A stretch of 64,000 bases of DNA from Gordionus sp. m RMFG-2023 (Eukaryota; Nematomorpha; Gordioida; Chordodea; Parachordodidae): contig NC_088776.1 of assembly GCF_954871325.1 (NCBI RefSeq), forward strand, positions 56,275,301 through 56,339,300, given 5' to 3'. Of this stretch, positions 37,850 through 50,955 are shown piece after piece (the stretch's first letter is position 1; each line of letters begins with the position of its first letter). The notes beneath the pieces were generated by a model. It was not told where the DNA came from. It made no database searches and saw nothing but the letters and a program-made list of their open reading frames with translations. A program made the position numbers and the translations under genes.

Positions 37850-40800
37850 CCGCTTCAATCAAAATCGTCTATGGTAGTATTATATTGCTTGTTACGAAAA
37901 GCATATATCGAATCTTGTTGAGTAAAGGTTTGTTTTTTCGTGACAAAATTTAAGACGTTAACTATTTTTAAATAAACGTTTTCTCGTAGGGCATTAACTT
38001 TTAATATAGCATACATGTTGGTAGGAGATATGTATATCAGGCGCGTACATAGGAATTTGCTTTGGGTGGGGGTGGGAATAATTAAATTTTTTTGTAAAAA
38101 TTATTTTAAGAGTTATTTAATAATATCTTAAGTTTCATAAATTTATTAAGACTAGTAACTATATAATATCGATAATTTCTATTAGACAAAAACAAATATA
38201 AATTAATTATAAAATATCAACTTTATATAATTGGGATATGAATTATTAAAAAATAAATATATAGACTTTTTAACCACATTACAATCTGATATATAAATTT
38301 AAATTATATCTTTAAAAAAATATTGAAAATATATATTAATATATAAAAATATTTTTAAGAATTATTTATTATAAACTTACAATAATGAAAAAAAGTATGG
38401 TGTATTAAAAATGGGGAAAATATAATTAAGCAACATATTATATTGTCCAACTTTCTTTGCATTGAACTAATTTTTAAATCTAGCATTAGTGGTAGTATTT
38501 CTGTAATGTTGTTAAGTGTTAGATATGAGCTAATTTTAAAAAGCGACTAATTTAATATTCTATTCAGAAAAATATTACCTTAGTTTGAAAATTTTCTTAT
38601 AGATAGACAAAGAGTTATATATCTATTATCGCAATCTCGAGATGAAGAGAATATATTTTGGCTAAATTAAGTTAACCATTTTTTAAGGTCGACTCAAATG
38701 CCTTTACACTACTTTTCAGGTATGGTTTTTATTCTTGTTAAAGAAAAATGTTCTTTATTTGGTAGAAGTACTAATAATTAGAGTAGCCAGAAAACATAAT
38801 AATTTTTTTATATTAAATGAATAGTCTAAAATGCGTTTGAAATTATTCAAAGTGTCTATAACATCTTTTGTATTATTATTAACCATATTTAATTTATACT
38901 ACAATTTGCATTCAGCTAGCAATGCTTAATGCTACTAATAACTAAAAATCACCAAATAATTTAATTTTTCCTCTATCAAGATCAAAAGGACTCTGCGGTG
39001 ATAATATTTGCAGACTGTAAGTGATGACTATTAATCAAAAATCTTTCAATAATTTAATAAAAATATAGAGGAGATAAAGATATTTATTTTAGATTCTTCG
39101 ATACCCTCTACTAATATTAGTACGATAAACTTGCCATGCTGCTAGTCGAGGTAAGCGTATATTATATAAATAAAACTCTATTTTTGACTCAACATTGCAT
39201 ATAATTTCTGAAATTCATCATATATATTACCCTAAATTCCTTAAGTTCAAATATAATGTCATCTGCTATTCTCATATTCGCAATCAAATCTAAATTATAT
39301 TTTTGAAATATCTTACGTTAATATTGCTATGAAAAAGTTTCAAATAATTTTGTGAAAAATTTCAAAATGGTAGATAAATATAACGCCAAGTAAATTTGAA
39401 ATCGATATTAATTCATAGAATAAATTAGAAGCATAGTAATTTCTGCTGTTAATTTGATAAATAAATTCGAATTTGAATATAAATATGATAAAATGTAGAA
39501 ATCAAAAATATATTTGAATAATATTTTAGCCGGAATCTAGAATTTTTAGCTTTGGGTAAAGGGAAAATTGTCCCCCTTCCCTGTGTACGAGCCTGGGATT
39601 TGATTTAATGTATAAAGCAAATATCAAACGATTTTAATTTTTTGTAGACTGAAAAATTTAAATATAGTAAAGGTTTAAACTCTTAGTTTTATGTATGTTT
39701 TAAGAAGAAATAAAATAAAAAATTACGTATTGCATCAGCTTTTCTAACTGTTCATATTTAATTTAAAGAAAGTTTATAAATATAAAATATTCAGGTTAAA
39801 TATTTTATCAATAAAGTGAGCATAAATAAAATTAATCATAGAATGGTGTAAGAGATTGATATAAAAAATAAATCATATTCTTTTTACTATAGATCATGTT
39901 TTAGTTTTTCAATACATTTTAAATTTGCAACCCACCTAACCCAATAGGACATAAAAATTCTTAAATATCGAAATAAGTTCTCTCTCTTTTCTTTAGATAA
40001 CAAGCGTTTCAAAGACTTTAGCTAATATTTACGATGAGATAAATTTAATATGGATTTTATGATGGTTTTTATTTAGAAGTAAAAAAATAGAGAAGCATAT
40101 AGCAAATAAAAATAAGCTTAGAACATTTTAAAAGATATATAAGAGAAGTAATAAATTATAAATAGGAGAAAGGTTAAAATAATCTTCACCCATGTTAACC
40201 AAGTATTTTAATGTATTTAATAATTTAATACCCTATCTATCTAGTTTAGCTTAGCACAGTATTATTTCCGAGCATTTCACTTATCTTCTAAAACAATCTA
40301 TTTTACCAATAATTAATCAAAATCAAAGGGGAATAATTTGATATCAAAATATACAAAAGATCTGAAATTATTAATCTAGATACCTTATTTTTGCCATCTT
40401 TTACTCAATATTATATTTAGAAATTTAACCTAATATTTTTTTCTTTGTGTATTTATTATACTTCATTATTATTAAAATTAATTTCTATCTATCTTATTTT
40501 TATTTGATAAGATGGTATGCAACTAAATATATAGAAAATTTTTGTTTATTTTTTTTATCAATTAACTATGATGGATCCTAATTTTTTGCATTTAGATGTT
40601 TCATTAAAATAAAGCAAATTTAAATTTTTAATAAATTTAATTATTTCGTTACAACATTTAGTAATATTCTGTTAGCGACTTTGAATAAATAATTTACAAA
40701 ATAATTCTAATGTATACCTATAGCATTCAAGTAAGCTAAAATTTAAAATATAAAACGTAACTTTATATATTTATGTTGGAAATTAATATTTTGAAAAATC

Positions 40801-41740
40801 TTGGAAACGTCTTCATAAATCAATCCTTGTATAATATACTTTTTTATATAAAATTTTTAATGGATTATGAAACGATTTCTTTAATTTCTCCATAATATTA
40901 ATTTCTAGTCTTGGTTATTTTTTTAAAGGAACAAGACTCTTCTAACATTTATTATAATCTTTTTATACTACTTAATAAATCAATTAAGTTTTAATGTTAT
41001 TGCCAACACTTTTTTTTGATACTGAATATAATGGTAAAAATTAATGCAATTTATTATAGAGTTAAAAGTACTATATATTAAAATGTTTTCGATTATTAAT
41101 ATAATTAATATATCCATTTAGTATTTCAAATCATTAAATTAAACCATATTATTTTATAATACACTAAAAATTTAAAACAATCCCAACTGATTGAAGCATT
41201 TAAAATTTGAATTATTTATCAAATTAATTTACTCTAAATAATTTAATAATCCAAAAAGGTAAAATAACATAACATTAATTTAAATAAATTAGTAATTATT
41301 TAAATAATATATAAGCTTGAGGAAATTTTTACATATTAATATTAATTTTGTTGGCATATCTTTTGGTTTAATTCAATTTAATATATTAAAAAATAAGTAA
41401 AATATAATTAATATTTTTGATAATTTTTTTATCCTCGATATCTCACAAATTTCTTGTTCTGAGTGGAATTCGTAAATATATAATTAAAATTAATTACCTT
41501 CGTTTTCTAAAACTTTTTTAAAAAATGAAATTTTATAATTTTAGTTCTATCGTATTACAAATTTTGGCAAATAATTTCCTATTTTATTAAAAATGATTTA
41601 GAGAATTTACTCTAACCAACATCAAATTTAAATTTGTTCTTTAAAAATTAGTTTTACTTGACTATATAATAATTGATAATCCAGTAAATCGAAAGTAACA
41701 TTAATTTAAATTAATTCTGATTAAAAAAAATTTTATTTTT

Positions 41741-43401
41741 TAATTTTACAGGTTTTCTGTTTTAATTTAATTCTTTTATCCCTTTATTTGCTCATTTGTG
41801 AAGCAATATCTTATTTATCATTCAATCTTTCAAAGAATTTAAGAAATATGTTTCTATTTTGAAAAAAAAAATCCTAGTATAAATTATATAATTGAAATGT
41901 ATCTTTTCTTATATTTGTCATATAAAGTTTTAAATATTTACTTTTAGCCTCTAAATGAAAAAATAAAATAAAAACATATATTTATAATATCATGGAAATA
42001 AATATTTAAATTGATATAATTATTTTATTTACCATGGGATTCGCAGAAAATCAGAACAAGCAAGACCAAAAGTGGCAAAAATTTATTCATTTAAAATTGA
42101 TTTTAAGTTAAGATTATTTTTAATTTTTAATATAAAAAATCAAATCAAATTTTAGGAAGTTTAATAAAAAAAATTTAAATGAAAATTATTTAATAAAGAT
42201 TTTGATAAAACGAGTCAGTATTTATAATATCCTTCAACAAATTATTATTTTTTTATTTATTTATTTTTTTTTATTATTATTTATTATTCTAATAAAATGT
42301 TTTGTTTTTAGTGAATATGTTCAATTTTCCTAGAATTTTGTTAACTAGGAGATAGAAATAAAAAAAAATTAATGAAAATTATAGAAAAAAATACAAAATA
42401 TACTTTCATTATTATGTTTTGTAAATAAAATCAAAATTAATATATTTTTAAAAAAAATGGATGATGTTTTTAAATATTTCTTAATGTAATAAAGTTTTAT
42501 AAAGTGAAACCTTTTTAAAGTGACCATAGAGATCACCCGACTTTTAAAATTGGGAAACAAAAAGATTCTAAAAAAACTGGTTATAATATATAATTTAAAA
42601 ATTATTGGTACTTTATTTTAAATAAAATGATAATTTGGATATCATTATTCGATATTATTTTCTTAATTATACTAATTTTTTCAAGGAATGTTTTCCTTTC
42701 TAATTGATACTTCCAAATTAATTATTATACTAAAGTATAGTATAATAAAAAGTCCACATTGAACAAAATATATGAAACACTTTGCCGTTCAAATAAAGAG
42801 GGGTGAGGGGGGGGGGGGGAGAATATAATCTCTCTATCTGAAAAATTATTTTTAGGAACTCCGTCTTAATTTTCTAGGAGAGATGAGTCTCTAGTTAAAA
42901 TGAAAATTTTAATTTAAATATTATCTTAATAAATTTAATTATATATTTTAAAAATCTGAGGGTAAAGTAGCAAGTGTTTTAAAAAAAATTATTACCCTGA
43001 CTTTGAAACTTTATTAGAGCTTGTATTTGGGTTCAAAGGTTCAGAAATTCAGAAAGTAAACAAACATGAACTTAGAAATTAATTTTAAATTCAAAAATTT
43101 ATTTGAAATGCTAAATTTAATTTTTCCAAAAAACCTTATGGGGAAAATAGTCAACATAATAAATATTCAAGAATTTTTAAAGGCCTTTGGGGATATGCTC
43201 GGGAATTATCTTAGAATAATTAATATATTTTAGTTTGTATATTATAATGAATTATTCTATTTTTATAGTTAAGATTAATTTGAAATAAATGGAATCGATT
43301 GTTTCTAATTTCTTAGATCATTTATATTAACAATAGATTAGCAATCTTAATTGAATATAGTCCTAATAAGCAGGGATCTTGGAATAGATGAAATTTTCAG
43401 T
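41741..43401. other. AT-rich spacer right of the tandem array
   Basis: No gene was found. A run of 13 G lies at 42807-42819. Around 42498-42540 the words GTGAAACCTTTTTAAAGTGACC resemble the ends of pogo/Tigger-type elements, but no partner end was found. The rest is featureless. Confidence 0.45.
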
Positions 43402-46400
43402 GTTATTTAATTATCTTCGTCTTCATCGAATTTTTTTCTGATAGTGAATTTTTTAAATATTATATTAATGTTTTTTTTTATAATTAATATATAATTTTTC
43501 AGATCTTGTAAGGGATCGAAATAATTTTAAATAATTTTTTAATCGTCCCGCCAAATTTTGTAAAAAAAAAATAGGTTGGTTCTTTTATAGTTTTTCAGAC
43601 CTAATCGAATTTGAAAATTTTGCGATACGAACAATTTAAGGAATCTTAACCCGAGTTGCAAAAAAAAATTAGGGATCGTAGTTTTAAATTTGTTTAGATC
43701 CAAATTTCTTATAACTTAGGAGGAATAATCTAAATCCAGGTTCTGTGCAAAACTCAGTAAACTTTAAATAAAAAAAAAATAGTTATTTATTAAGCTGAAT
43801 TTTTTTAAAGAAAAATATATATGCAAATATATAATGTAAAATAGCTTTTAAAAACGGCTCCAAAAAAAATATTGCCTAAGCTTAAAGATTTCGCTAATAT
43901 ATGTCCAAAATTTTTCTGAGTAAAAACTATTTCTTTTTTTAATATTCCACTTAATTTTTAAAACATTTACCTTATTTAAAGTTATAACAAATTCGGATCT
44001 TATCAACAAATAGGCATCTTAGAAATGTTTTCTCCACTTTATTAATTATATATTTTCATTTTTAATAAAAGATATCAATTTTTTTCTATAGATTTTAATT
44101 ATTAAAATTTTTCATAAGATCTTTATTTCTGCATTTTTTTTTTCTAGCCAATTAAAAATCTAGTTTAAAAAAACAGTAGGTGAGGTCCTGCCTTTTTTGC
44201 ATAGATTTTCCGGCCTCATCAAGACCTAAAACTATTTATATACGAACTGCTAGACTCCTCGTTATATTTTTCCCAAATATCCCCCAACCCATAGGCTGGG
44301 CTTTAAAAATCTCATTACTATATTATTACTCTCTTCTATTTTTTTTCTTTATTACTTTATGTTTTTTGTTCGTTTGAAATAATAATTTTTTCTTAAAATA
44401 TAAAATTATAAAAAGAAAATGATAAATTATTATGATTGTAGCAAATATTAACTATAATATGTATCGTATATTTTGTATATAATTTATTTCTAATATAAAA
44501 AAAATTTTTTAAAAAAAATCCAGACAGACTTCATAACAAAAACATGAGATATATCAAGATGCGTAATAAACAAATTTTTAAAATATAAACTTTATTTTCC
44601 TAGTTTAAAGGAAATATAAAAAAATTTTATCAGAGCATTTGATAGACCTGCGTAATCTGGCCATATTAGATCTGGTATTACAACTTGGTCAGGGTCATAT
44701 CTTGAATCTTAACACTAGATTTCAGTCTGTCATGAGTTTCTGAAAGAAAATTATATATTTTTTTGATGCTTTTATAAAATATTATATTTCAGAAAAATCC
44801 CTCACCTAATGTCTCTTCATTTTTCCCTCTTCCTTGAAAAAATCTTAATTTTACTTTTAAATATTTTTGATCGGTTTCTATAGAATTCTAATCTTTGAAA
44901 AAAATCAATGAAAAAAATTTATTTTAATTATATTTCATATTCTTTATAATCAGTTTGAAGAAAAAAAATTTTTAATTTCAAAGTAATTTACTTATAGAAT
45001 ATTTTTTTAAAAATGAATTTGGCATATTATAGGTAAATTTATCAAAAATCTTTTATCTTTTAATAAAATCTTCAAAGATTTTTTCTCATCATTTTTATAG
45101 TTTTTTTTTCCAAATTTTGATTAGTCCAAAATTTAGAATTTTTTCTACCCATATTTTTTAAAATATTTTTATACACTGTGTTCCAGTTGAACTGATACCC
45201 TTTAATAATAGAGTAAATCTGTTAAATTCTAAATAATTTCAATAAAATTTTATATATCGAGAGAAGGATAAATAATTAATGCTTTCGGCAAGATTTATCA
45301 AATTCTAACAACAAGAATTAAAACTCAGATTTGAGAAGAATATTATGATTGGAAAAAATTATTACAGATTTTTTATATTTTATTTTACTATAGATTATTA
45401 GATAAATATTACCTAATTCATATTCGAAGCCGCTTATTTAGGATACCAATATAAAAAATGATGGTTATTTCATGATAATATTATATATTAGAATTTTAAT
45501 AATTAAAAGTTTAATAGATCTGGGAATTTATCTCCTTATCTCTCTCCCATTTCTGATAGTTAGGCCATTAAATAGACATAATAATAACTTAATAAACAAT
45601 GCAATTTTAAAAATAATTGCATCTTTTTATACGATTACCAATCTTGTATTATATCTAAGCGTATAATCGTTAAAAACACCTCAATTTAACTAAGCTTAAA
45701 AAATCGTATCATTTTTAAAATTGACATCCTAAAGTGGCTTCGAATATGAATTAGGTAATATTTATACAATAAATTATTGTAAAACTTAAATACGAATAAT
45801 CTGTAATGAATGAATAAATTAGATAATATTGAGCAAAATTTATATCAGTGGCCAACATAGGTACCCTTTTTCAGCCGGGTCAGGATTTTTTTTAAATTTT
45901 TTTTAGGCCAGGCTCGGCTCATGTATTATATTTTCAGGCCCGGCCCAGATTTTTTTAAGCCCTGCCCGAATTTTTATTGGTAATAATGAGATGATTAAAA
46001 ATATTTGATTTTAAAATATACGGCCTGTGTATATTTTTAAAAAATTAAAATTAGGGCCAGCCAGTGTGCCCAAACCGGGCCTGATGTTCTGAGATTAAAA
46101 ATCTTTGAATATTTTTCTTAAAAGGAAAAATTTTTTACCTAAAAATGCCCAAATTGTTTTTAAAATAAAATCTTCTATAAAAAAAAAAAGAAAAAAAAAG
46201 TAACTATTTTGTGATTTTGTGTAATAAGATGTAAAAAATAAAAAAAAATTCCATTATTTTTAACAATGATTTTTTCAAAGATTCGAATCCGATTCAAATT
46301 CTATAGAAACTGATCCGAAATATTTAATAATGGTATAAGTTATATAGTAAGATTTTTTCAAGGAAGGAGGAAAAATGAAGCAACATCAAGATAGGGGGGA

Positions 46401-47838
46401 ATTGGTATTTTTCTTAAAATATATATTCTTTTCAGAAACACACGACTGACTAAGTTGTTAAGATTCAAGATCTGACCCTGATCAAGTTGTAATGCCCGAT
46501 CTAATATGGTCAGATCATGCAGGTCTAGCAAATGCTATGATAAATTTATATTTCCTAAAGTTTATATTTTAAAAATTTGTTTATTACACATCTTGATATA
46601 ATAAAAAAAAATTTAATTTAATTTTTATCTCATGTTTTTGTTATGAAGTTTGTCTGGATTTTTTTTTAATTAGTAATAAATTATATACAAAATATACGAT
46701 ATATATTATAGTTAATTTTTTTATTTTTTATTTTATTTCTAAAAAAATTTGCTAATACAAGCATAGTAATTTATCATTTCCTTTTAATTATTTTTTTACA
46801 AATACTTAAAGAATGAAATTATTATTTCATAAGAACAAAAAAACATAAAGTAATAAAGAAAAAAAAATAGAAGAAAGTAATAATATAGTAATGAGATCTT
46901 TAAAGCCCAGCTCGATTCGCTAGAAAGCCCAGCCTGCGGGTTGGTAAATATTTGAAAAGAATATGACGAGTTGGGCATGGAAAAAAATTTAACGAGGAGC
47001 CTGGCAGTTCGTATATAAATATTTTTATGTCTTGATGGGGCCGGAAACAAAAAAGGCAGGACCTCGCCTACTGATTTTTTTTTACTAAATTTTTAATTAG
47101 CTAGAGAAAAAATTTAAAATAAAGATCTTATGGAAAAAAAATGATATCTATTATTAAAAAGGAAAATATATAATTAATAAAGTGGAAATTTCTAAGATGA
47201 TTATTTGTTGATAAGATCCAAATTTGTTATGTCTTTAAATGTTTTAAAAATTAAGGGGACAATATTAAAAGAGAAATAGTTTTTACTCAGTTTCAGAAAA
47301 ATATTACGCAAACCTGATAGAAGAAACAAAGATAAAGAAATCTCTAAGCTTAAACATTATTTTTTTGGCGAAAATATTGAGTTAGTCGTTTTTTAAAAAT
47401 CGCCTCAAATAGAACTATTTTAATTCACTAATTATAAATTTGCAAAAAAATTTTGCTTTAAAAAATTTGGCTAAATAATTAATCAAATTTTTTTATTTCA
47501 AGTTGATTGAGTTTTGGAAAGAAACTGGATTTAAATTATTCCTCCGAATGTAAGAAATTTGGATATAAACAAATTAAAAACTAGGGTCAATATATTTTTG
47601 AAAATTAACATACAGTCTGGATCGTAAAATTTTTAAATTGATCAGGTCTGAAAAATTAAAAAATAGAACCGGACTATTTTTTTTTGCAAAATTGTGGTCA
47701 GCGGGCTGATTTAAAAATAATTTCGATCCCTTGCAGGATCTAAAAAGTTATATATTAATTATAAAAAAAACCTTAATATTATATTTAAAAAATTCACTAT
47801 CAGAAACATCGATGAAGACGAAAAAGATAATTAAATCA
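43402..47838. mobile_element. Long inverted repeat (foldback element), 4.4 kb
   Basis: The left arm (about 43402-45462) is repeated inverted in the right arm (about 45710-47838) around a loop of about 250 bp. Matching landmarks: the outer ends TTATCTTCGTCTTCATCGA (43412 and 47825), a GATC(T)TTG.AAGGGATCGAAAT box (43505 and 47730), the AGTAGG(T/C)GAGGTCCTGCC box (44175 and 47068), TAACAAAAACATGAGATA (44535 and 46632) and ACCTAATTCATATTCGAAGC (45412 and 45757). Identity is about 85-90 per cent by eye. TTAA lies at both outer ends and may be the target duplication. No transposase frame is seen, and the family is unknown. Confidence 0.85.
45846..46091. mobile_element. hAT-like MITE in the right arm of the foldback
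   Basis: It begins CAGTGGCCAACATAGG. Its right end, inverted, begins CAGAACATCAGGCCCGG. The inside has GGCCAGGCTCGGC and GGCCCGGCCC words around AT-rich DNA. The left arm has no counterpart, so it inserted after the arms were formed. No clean target duplication was found. Confidence 0.55.
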
Positions 47839-47847
47839 AGCAGATAT

Positions 47848-49833
47848 GGGCCATTCCATGTCAAATCGATCAAGAGAGCAACATTATGGCCGACCCCTTT
47901 TAAAATTGTTAAAAATTTTTGGAATTATTTAGATAGGTATATAAATGAGAAAGTCGTTTATTTTAGCTCGCTAGCACACCTGGTTCCCGAGATATAGGGG
48001 TTTAAAAGTGCAAAAAAGAGTCACTTTGGAATTTGTAAAATTTTTAAAATGCTTATATCTCAAAAACTATTTATAGTAAAAAAAAATGTATAATATATCA
48101 TATTTTAGATAAAAAAATCTCTAAATAGCTATCAAATAAATAATAAAAATTGCCGCCAATTTGAGTCTTTAACTTCCGGTTTACCTATCATGCTTCCCCT
48201 GTATTTTTAAGCAAAAAGGGGAGTTTTTCGATTTTTTTTTGCTTTATATTTAGATACCTTTTATAAATATATAAACAATGTCAAAACATTCGTGACGCTA
48301 TTGACTTTTCGAAATATACATTTTTTACCAAAAATTGAAGAAAAAAGTAGATGTCGATAATGGTTGAAAAATACTATTCTTAAAGAAAATGAAAATATTG
48401 ATACGTTTATAAGAAATGTGATAAAAATCTTCAGTTCTGCCCCCCCCTTCCCAACGTCCTTAAAATGTTCTACATTTTTTAGATCTCTACTTTGCTAATA
48501 TAGCGAATGACTTATTAGCTCGATAATGTATAACAGCTGCAGTAAAAATGATTAGGCATATTATCGATAATATTTTACAAAATAAACTGTTTAAAACGAT
48601 CTCTCTTTCTGCGTAATATTTTTAACTTATCTATTCAGATTAATTTTAAATAATTCAACCCATCTAATAACATTCTGGATTTGGAGAGTGCAAAAACATA
48701 TATTCTAGGTGCAGATCAATTAAAATTTTATTCTATATCACAGATGGACGTACCAAATATTAAAATGCTGCAACTCATTTGATCTACAAAGACATGCTTA
48801 TTATCGCGAGAATCTAAGAAAGATTCTACCCTGGATGACCCAAAAAAATTTACCATTCAATTTAGATAAGTTAATATGCTCTTCGTGCCGACAAAAATTA
48901 GCAAACATTCCTTATACTTCAAATGACAATGTAGTATTGATATTCTCTCCCTCATATAATTAATCAAGAGGCTATTGATAACATTAATATATCCCTACAA
49001 TCAAATAGGGAATCTCTCATTAAAAGAAAATATGTGAAAAGAAATATTCGAAGAAAAAAATATCTAAAGTAAAAAAAAGTTTTAACAACTAAAATTATAC
49101 CATTATCTTCATTAAAATATGAGATTCAATGAAATTCTAGATACCTTAAAAATTAAAAAAATTATATGAATGATATTTATTATTGGTAATTTGTTACATC
49201 ATAAGTGTCTAATGGGCATATGCCCACTCTGCTCTTCAGTTTAATTAGTATATTTAATAGAAATTCAAATTTTTTAGTATAAAAAGTGAAAATATCAGGT
49301 TTATTGATAAGTGAGCAGCAAAATTTTAACGATAATCCGTAATTTCATAAAGCGCCATCTTTTTTTTTTCTTCAATTTTTGGAGTTGATAGCGTCGCCAA
49401 GGTTTTGATATCGTATATATATTTAACAAAGGTGTCTAAATAAAAAGTAATAAAAAAATTTCGAAAACAAACTCCCTTTTTTGCTTAAAAGCAAGGTAAA
49501 GCAAAATATTTAAACCGGAAGTTAACGGCTCAAATTAGCTCTAATTTTTATTATATTTTGATAGCTCTTTAGAGATTTTTTTACCTACAATTTGATATAT
49601 TATATATATTTTACTATAAATAGGTTTTGAGATATAAGCATTTTAAAAATTTTACAGATTCCAAAGTGGCTCTTTTTTGGATCTTTGAGTCGCTATATCT
49701 CGGGAACCAGGTGTGCTGGCTAGGTAAAATAAACGGCTTTCTCATTTTCTTAACTATTTAAATAAATCCAGAAATTTTTAACAATTTTATAAGGGGCCGG
49801 CCGAATCGTGATAGATTTGACGTGGAATGGCCC
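47848..49833. mobile_element. 1,986-bp element with about 500-bp inverted ends (GGGCCATTCC)
   Basis: The left end reads GGGCCATTCCATGTCAAATC. The right end, inverted, reads GGGCCATTCCACGTCAAATC. The match continues inward through AGCACACCTGGTTCCCGAGA, AATGCTTATATCTCAAAA, TTAACTTCCGGTTTA and GACGCTAT to about 48350 on the left and 49360 on the right, at roughly 80-85 per cent. No target duplication is visible. The centre carries a small coding segment (48724-48963). The superfamily cannot be named from these ends alone. It directly abuts the foldback. Confidence 0.85.
48724..48963 (+). CDS. Partial protein with CCNSF and CxxC cysteine motif, element-encoded
   Basis: An open stretch of 79 codons inside the GGGCCATTCC element. 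It reads CCNSFDLQRHAYYRENLRKI and, 20 residues on, LICSSCRQKLANI, ending at a stop after FSPSYN. The pair CCN-x-F ... C-x2-C-R could bind a metal ion. I recall similar cysteine patterns in uncharacterised repeat-borne proteins of invertebrates, but could not check this. A splice acceptor-like TATATCACAG just before 48744 suggests it may be an internal exon. No start codon is convincing. It is either a remnant of the element's own protein or a captured exon. Confidence 0.5.
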   Translation, partial: NFILYHRWTYQILKCCNSFDLQRHAYYRENLRKILPWMTQKNLPFNLDKLICSSCRQKLANIPYTSNDNVVLIFSPSYN

Positions 49834-50489
49834 ACCTTCTAGTTGTTAGTCTTAAGATATATAGGTATTTAAGCATCATTAAGATAATATCTTAATGTAT
49901 TTTTATAAATTGAAGAACAGTTTTAAATATGGCAATAAAATTTAAAGGCCATGAATCACCCTATATAGTCCATAAAATACAAATCTGTAAGAAATAAACA
50001 GATTTATTAGCTATCATAAACGGCAAAATCTATAATGCAGTTTATATCATAAACTAAATAATTCAATAATCAAATGTTCAAATTAAACTACCTAGTTATC
50101 AAAAATTTTGCATCTTTCAATATTTCCTCATATCTTTTAGAGTATCAACATTGGCAAATATTTGAAAATTTATGAGGACTTCCTATTCTTTAAGTAAAAA
50201 ACAACAGACCAAAGATAATCCCATAACATATTAACCAACAAAACCCATTTGATCACTTATTTAGAACATTAATGACCAATCAAATAATCTTAGTCAAGCA
50301 TTTCTTTTTTTTTATACACCAGAGGTTACCTAATATACATGTACATATATATATATATTATATATTTTTTTTAACAAAAAAACTTATTTAATAACACATT
50401 CATATCAAATAAATTCACTTATAAATATTTTAATAACATTTAATCTTACAACTAATTTAACACTTATATTATACATTATTTATTATCTC
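49834..50489. other. AT-rich spacer
   Basis: No gene was found. A small imperfect hairpin lies at 49850-49900 (TTAAGATAT...ATATCTTAA). An AT dinucleotide run lies at 50345-50370. Confidence 0.45.
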
Positions 50490-50955
50490 TCCCAAAATCC
50501 TACCTTAAGCCTCATCGTGGCAGGAGAGTGGCAACGTCTTTTGGCGGCTAATGGAGGTCTAAAAGGTTCCCTGTGATCTGGGTCTAGAATAAGATCACCG
50601 CCTCCTCGACGGGGTGTAAAAACCCCTTAAAGAGATTAATGTCAGAAAGAGCATCCTATTGTAAAAACCTTGCTACAAAATTTCCCTATTGTTACAAAAG
50701 CGTGGGCGGGGTAAAGGCCAAAGTACCCCGTGGGCCTTCTCATCCGCCTACGACAAAAAGAGGATGGGATAATTCATGAAAATGAAACTTAAGATGGCCA
50801 TAAACGACCTGATAATAAGTGGATAAACCAGTTTACGGGGGATCGAGTTAGGGTCGCGACATAGAATGTTGGAAATATGACGGGAAGAGCGGGAAAAGTG
50901 GTCGATGTACTGCATAGAAGGTATATAGATGTGTGCTGCATACAGGAGACTAGTA
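50490..50955 (+). mobile_element. RTE-type LINE, 5' end only
   Basis: A stretch clearly richer in G and C than its flanks. From about 50850 it reads as the start of an apurinic endonuclease domain: VATWNVGTMTGRAG-like, then VVDVLHRRYIDVCCIQET, the standard opening of RTE-type ORF2 (one residue differs from the usual ATWNVG). Upstream, 50490-50840 would be the 5' leader. The element stops abruptly at about 50955 where Helitron sequence begins, so everything after the first 35 residues is missing. LINEs usually lose their 5' end, not the 3' end. Confidence 0.75.

Larger units (their letters stand above)
30541..41740 (+). repeat. Macrosatellite-like tandem unit 3 (about 11.2 kb)
   Basis: This is a direct copy of unit 1. 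The order of landmarks is kept throughout, with indels of tens to hundreds of bases and one large insertion (36572-37849). Well-conserved stretches include 33510-33620, 37870-37960, 40150-40270 and 41190-41260. The end piece found at 17870-18296 is missing on the right, so the unit is cut at about 41740. No gene is visible apart from transposon remnants. Confidence 0.75.

Noticed and set aside
42490-42545. Possible pogo/Tigger-type end (GTGAAACCTTTTTAAAGTGACC)
   Set aside because: Only one end was seen, with no TA flank and no partner, so chance cannot be excluded.
45472-45666. 64-codon frame in the foldback loop
   Set aside because: Hydrophobic AT-rich reading with no similarity and no partner.
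44180-47050. Two open frames with a shared IYIRTARLLV segment
   Set aside because: They are mirror positions in the two foldback arms. The similarity comes from the inverted repeat, and frames end at different places.
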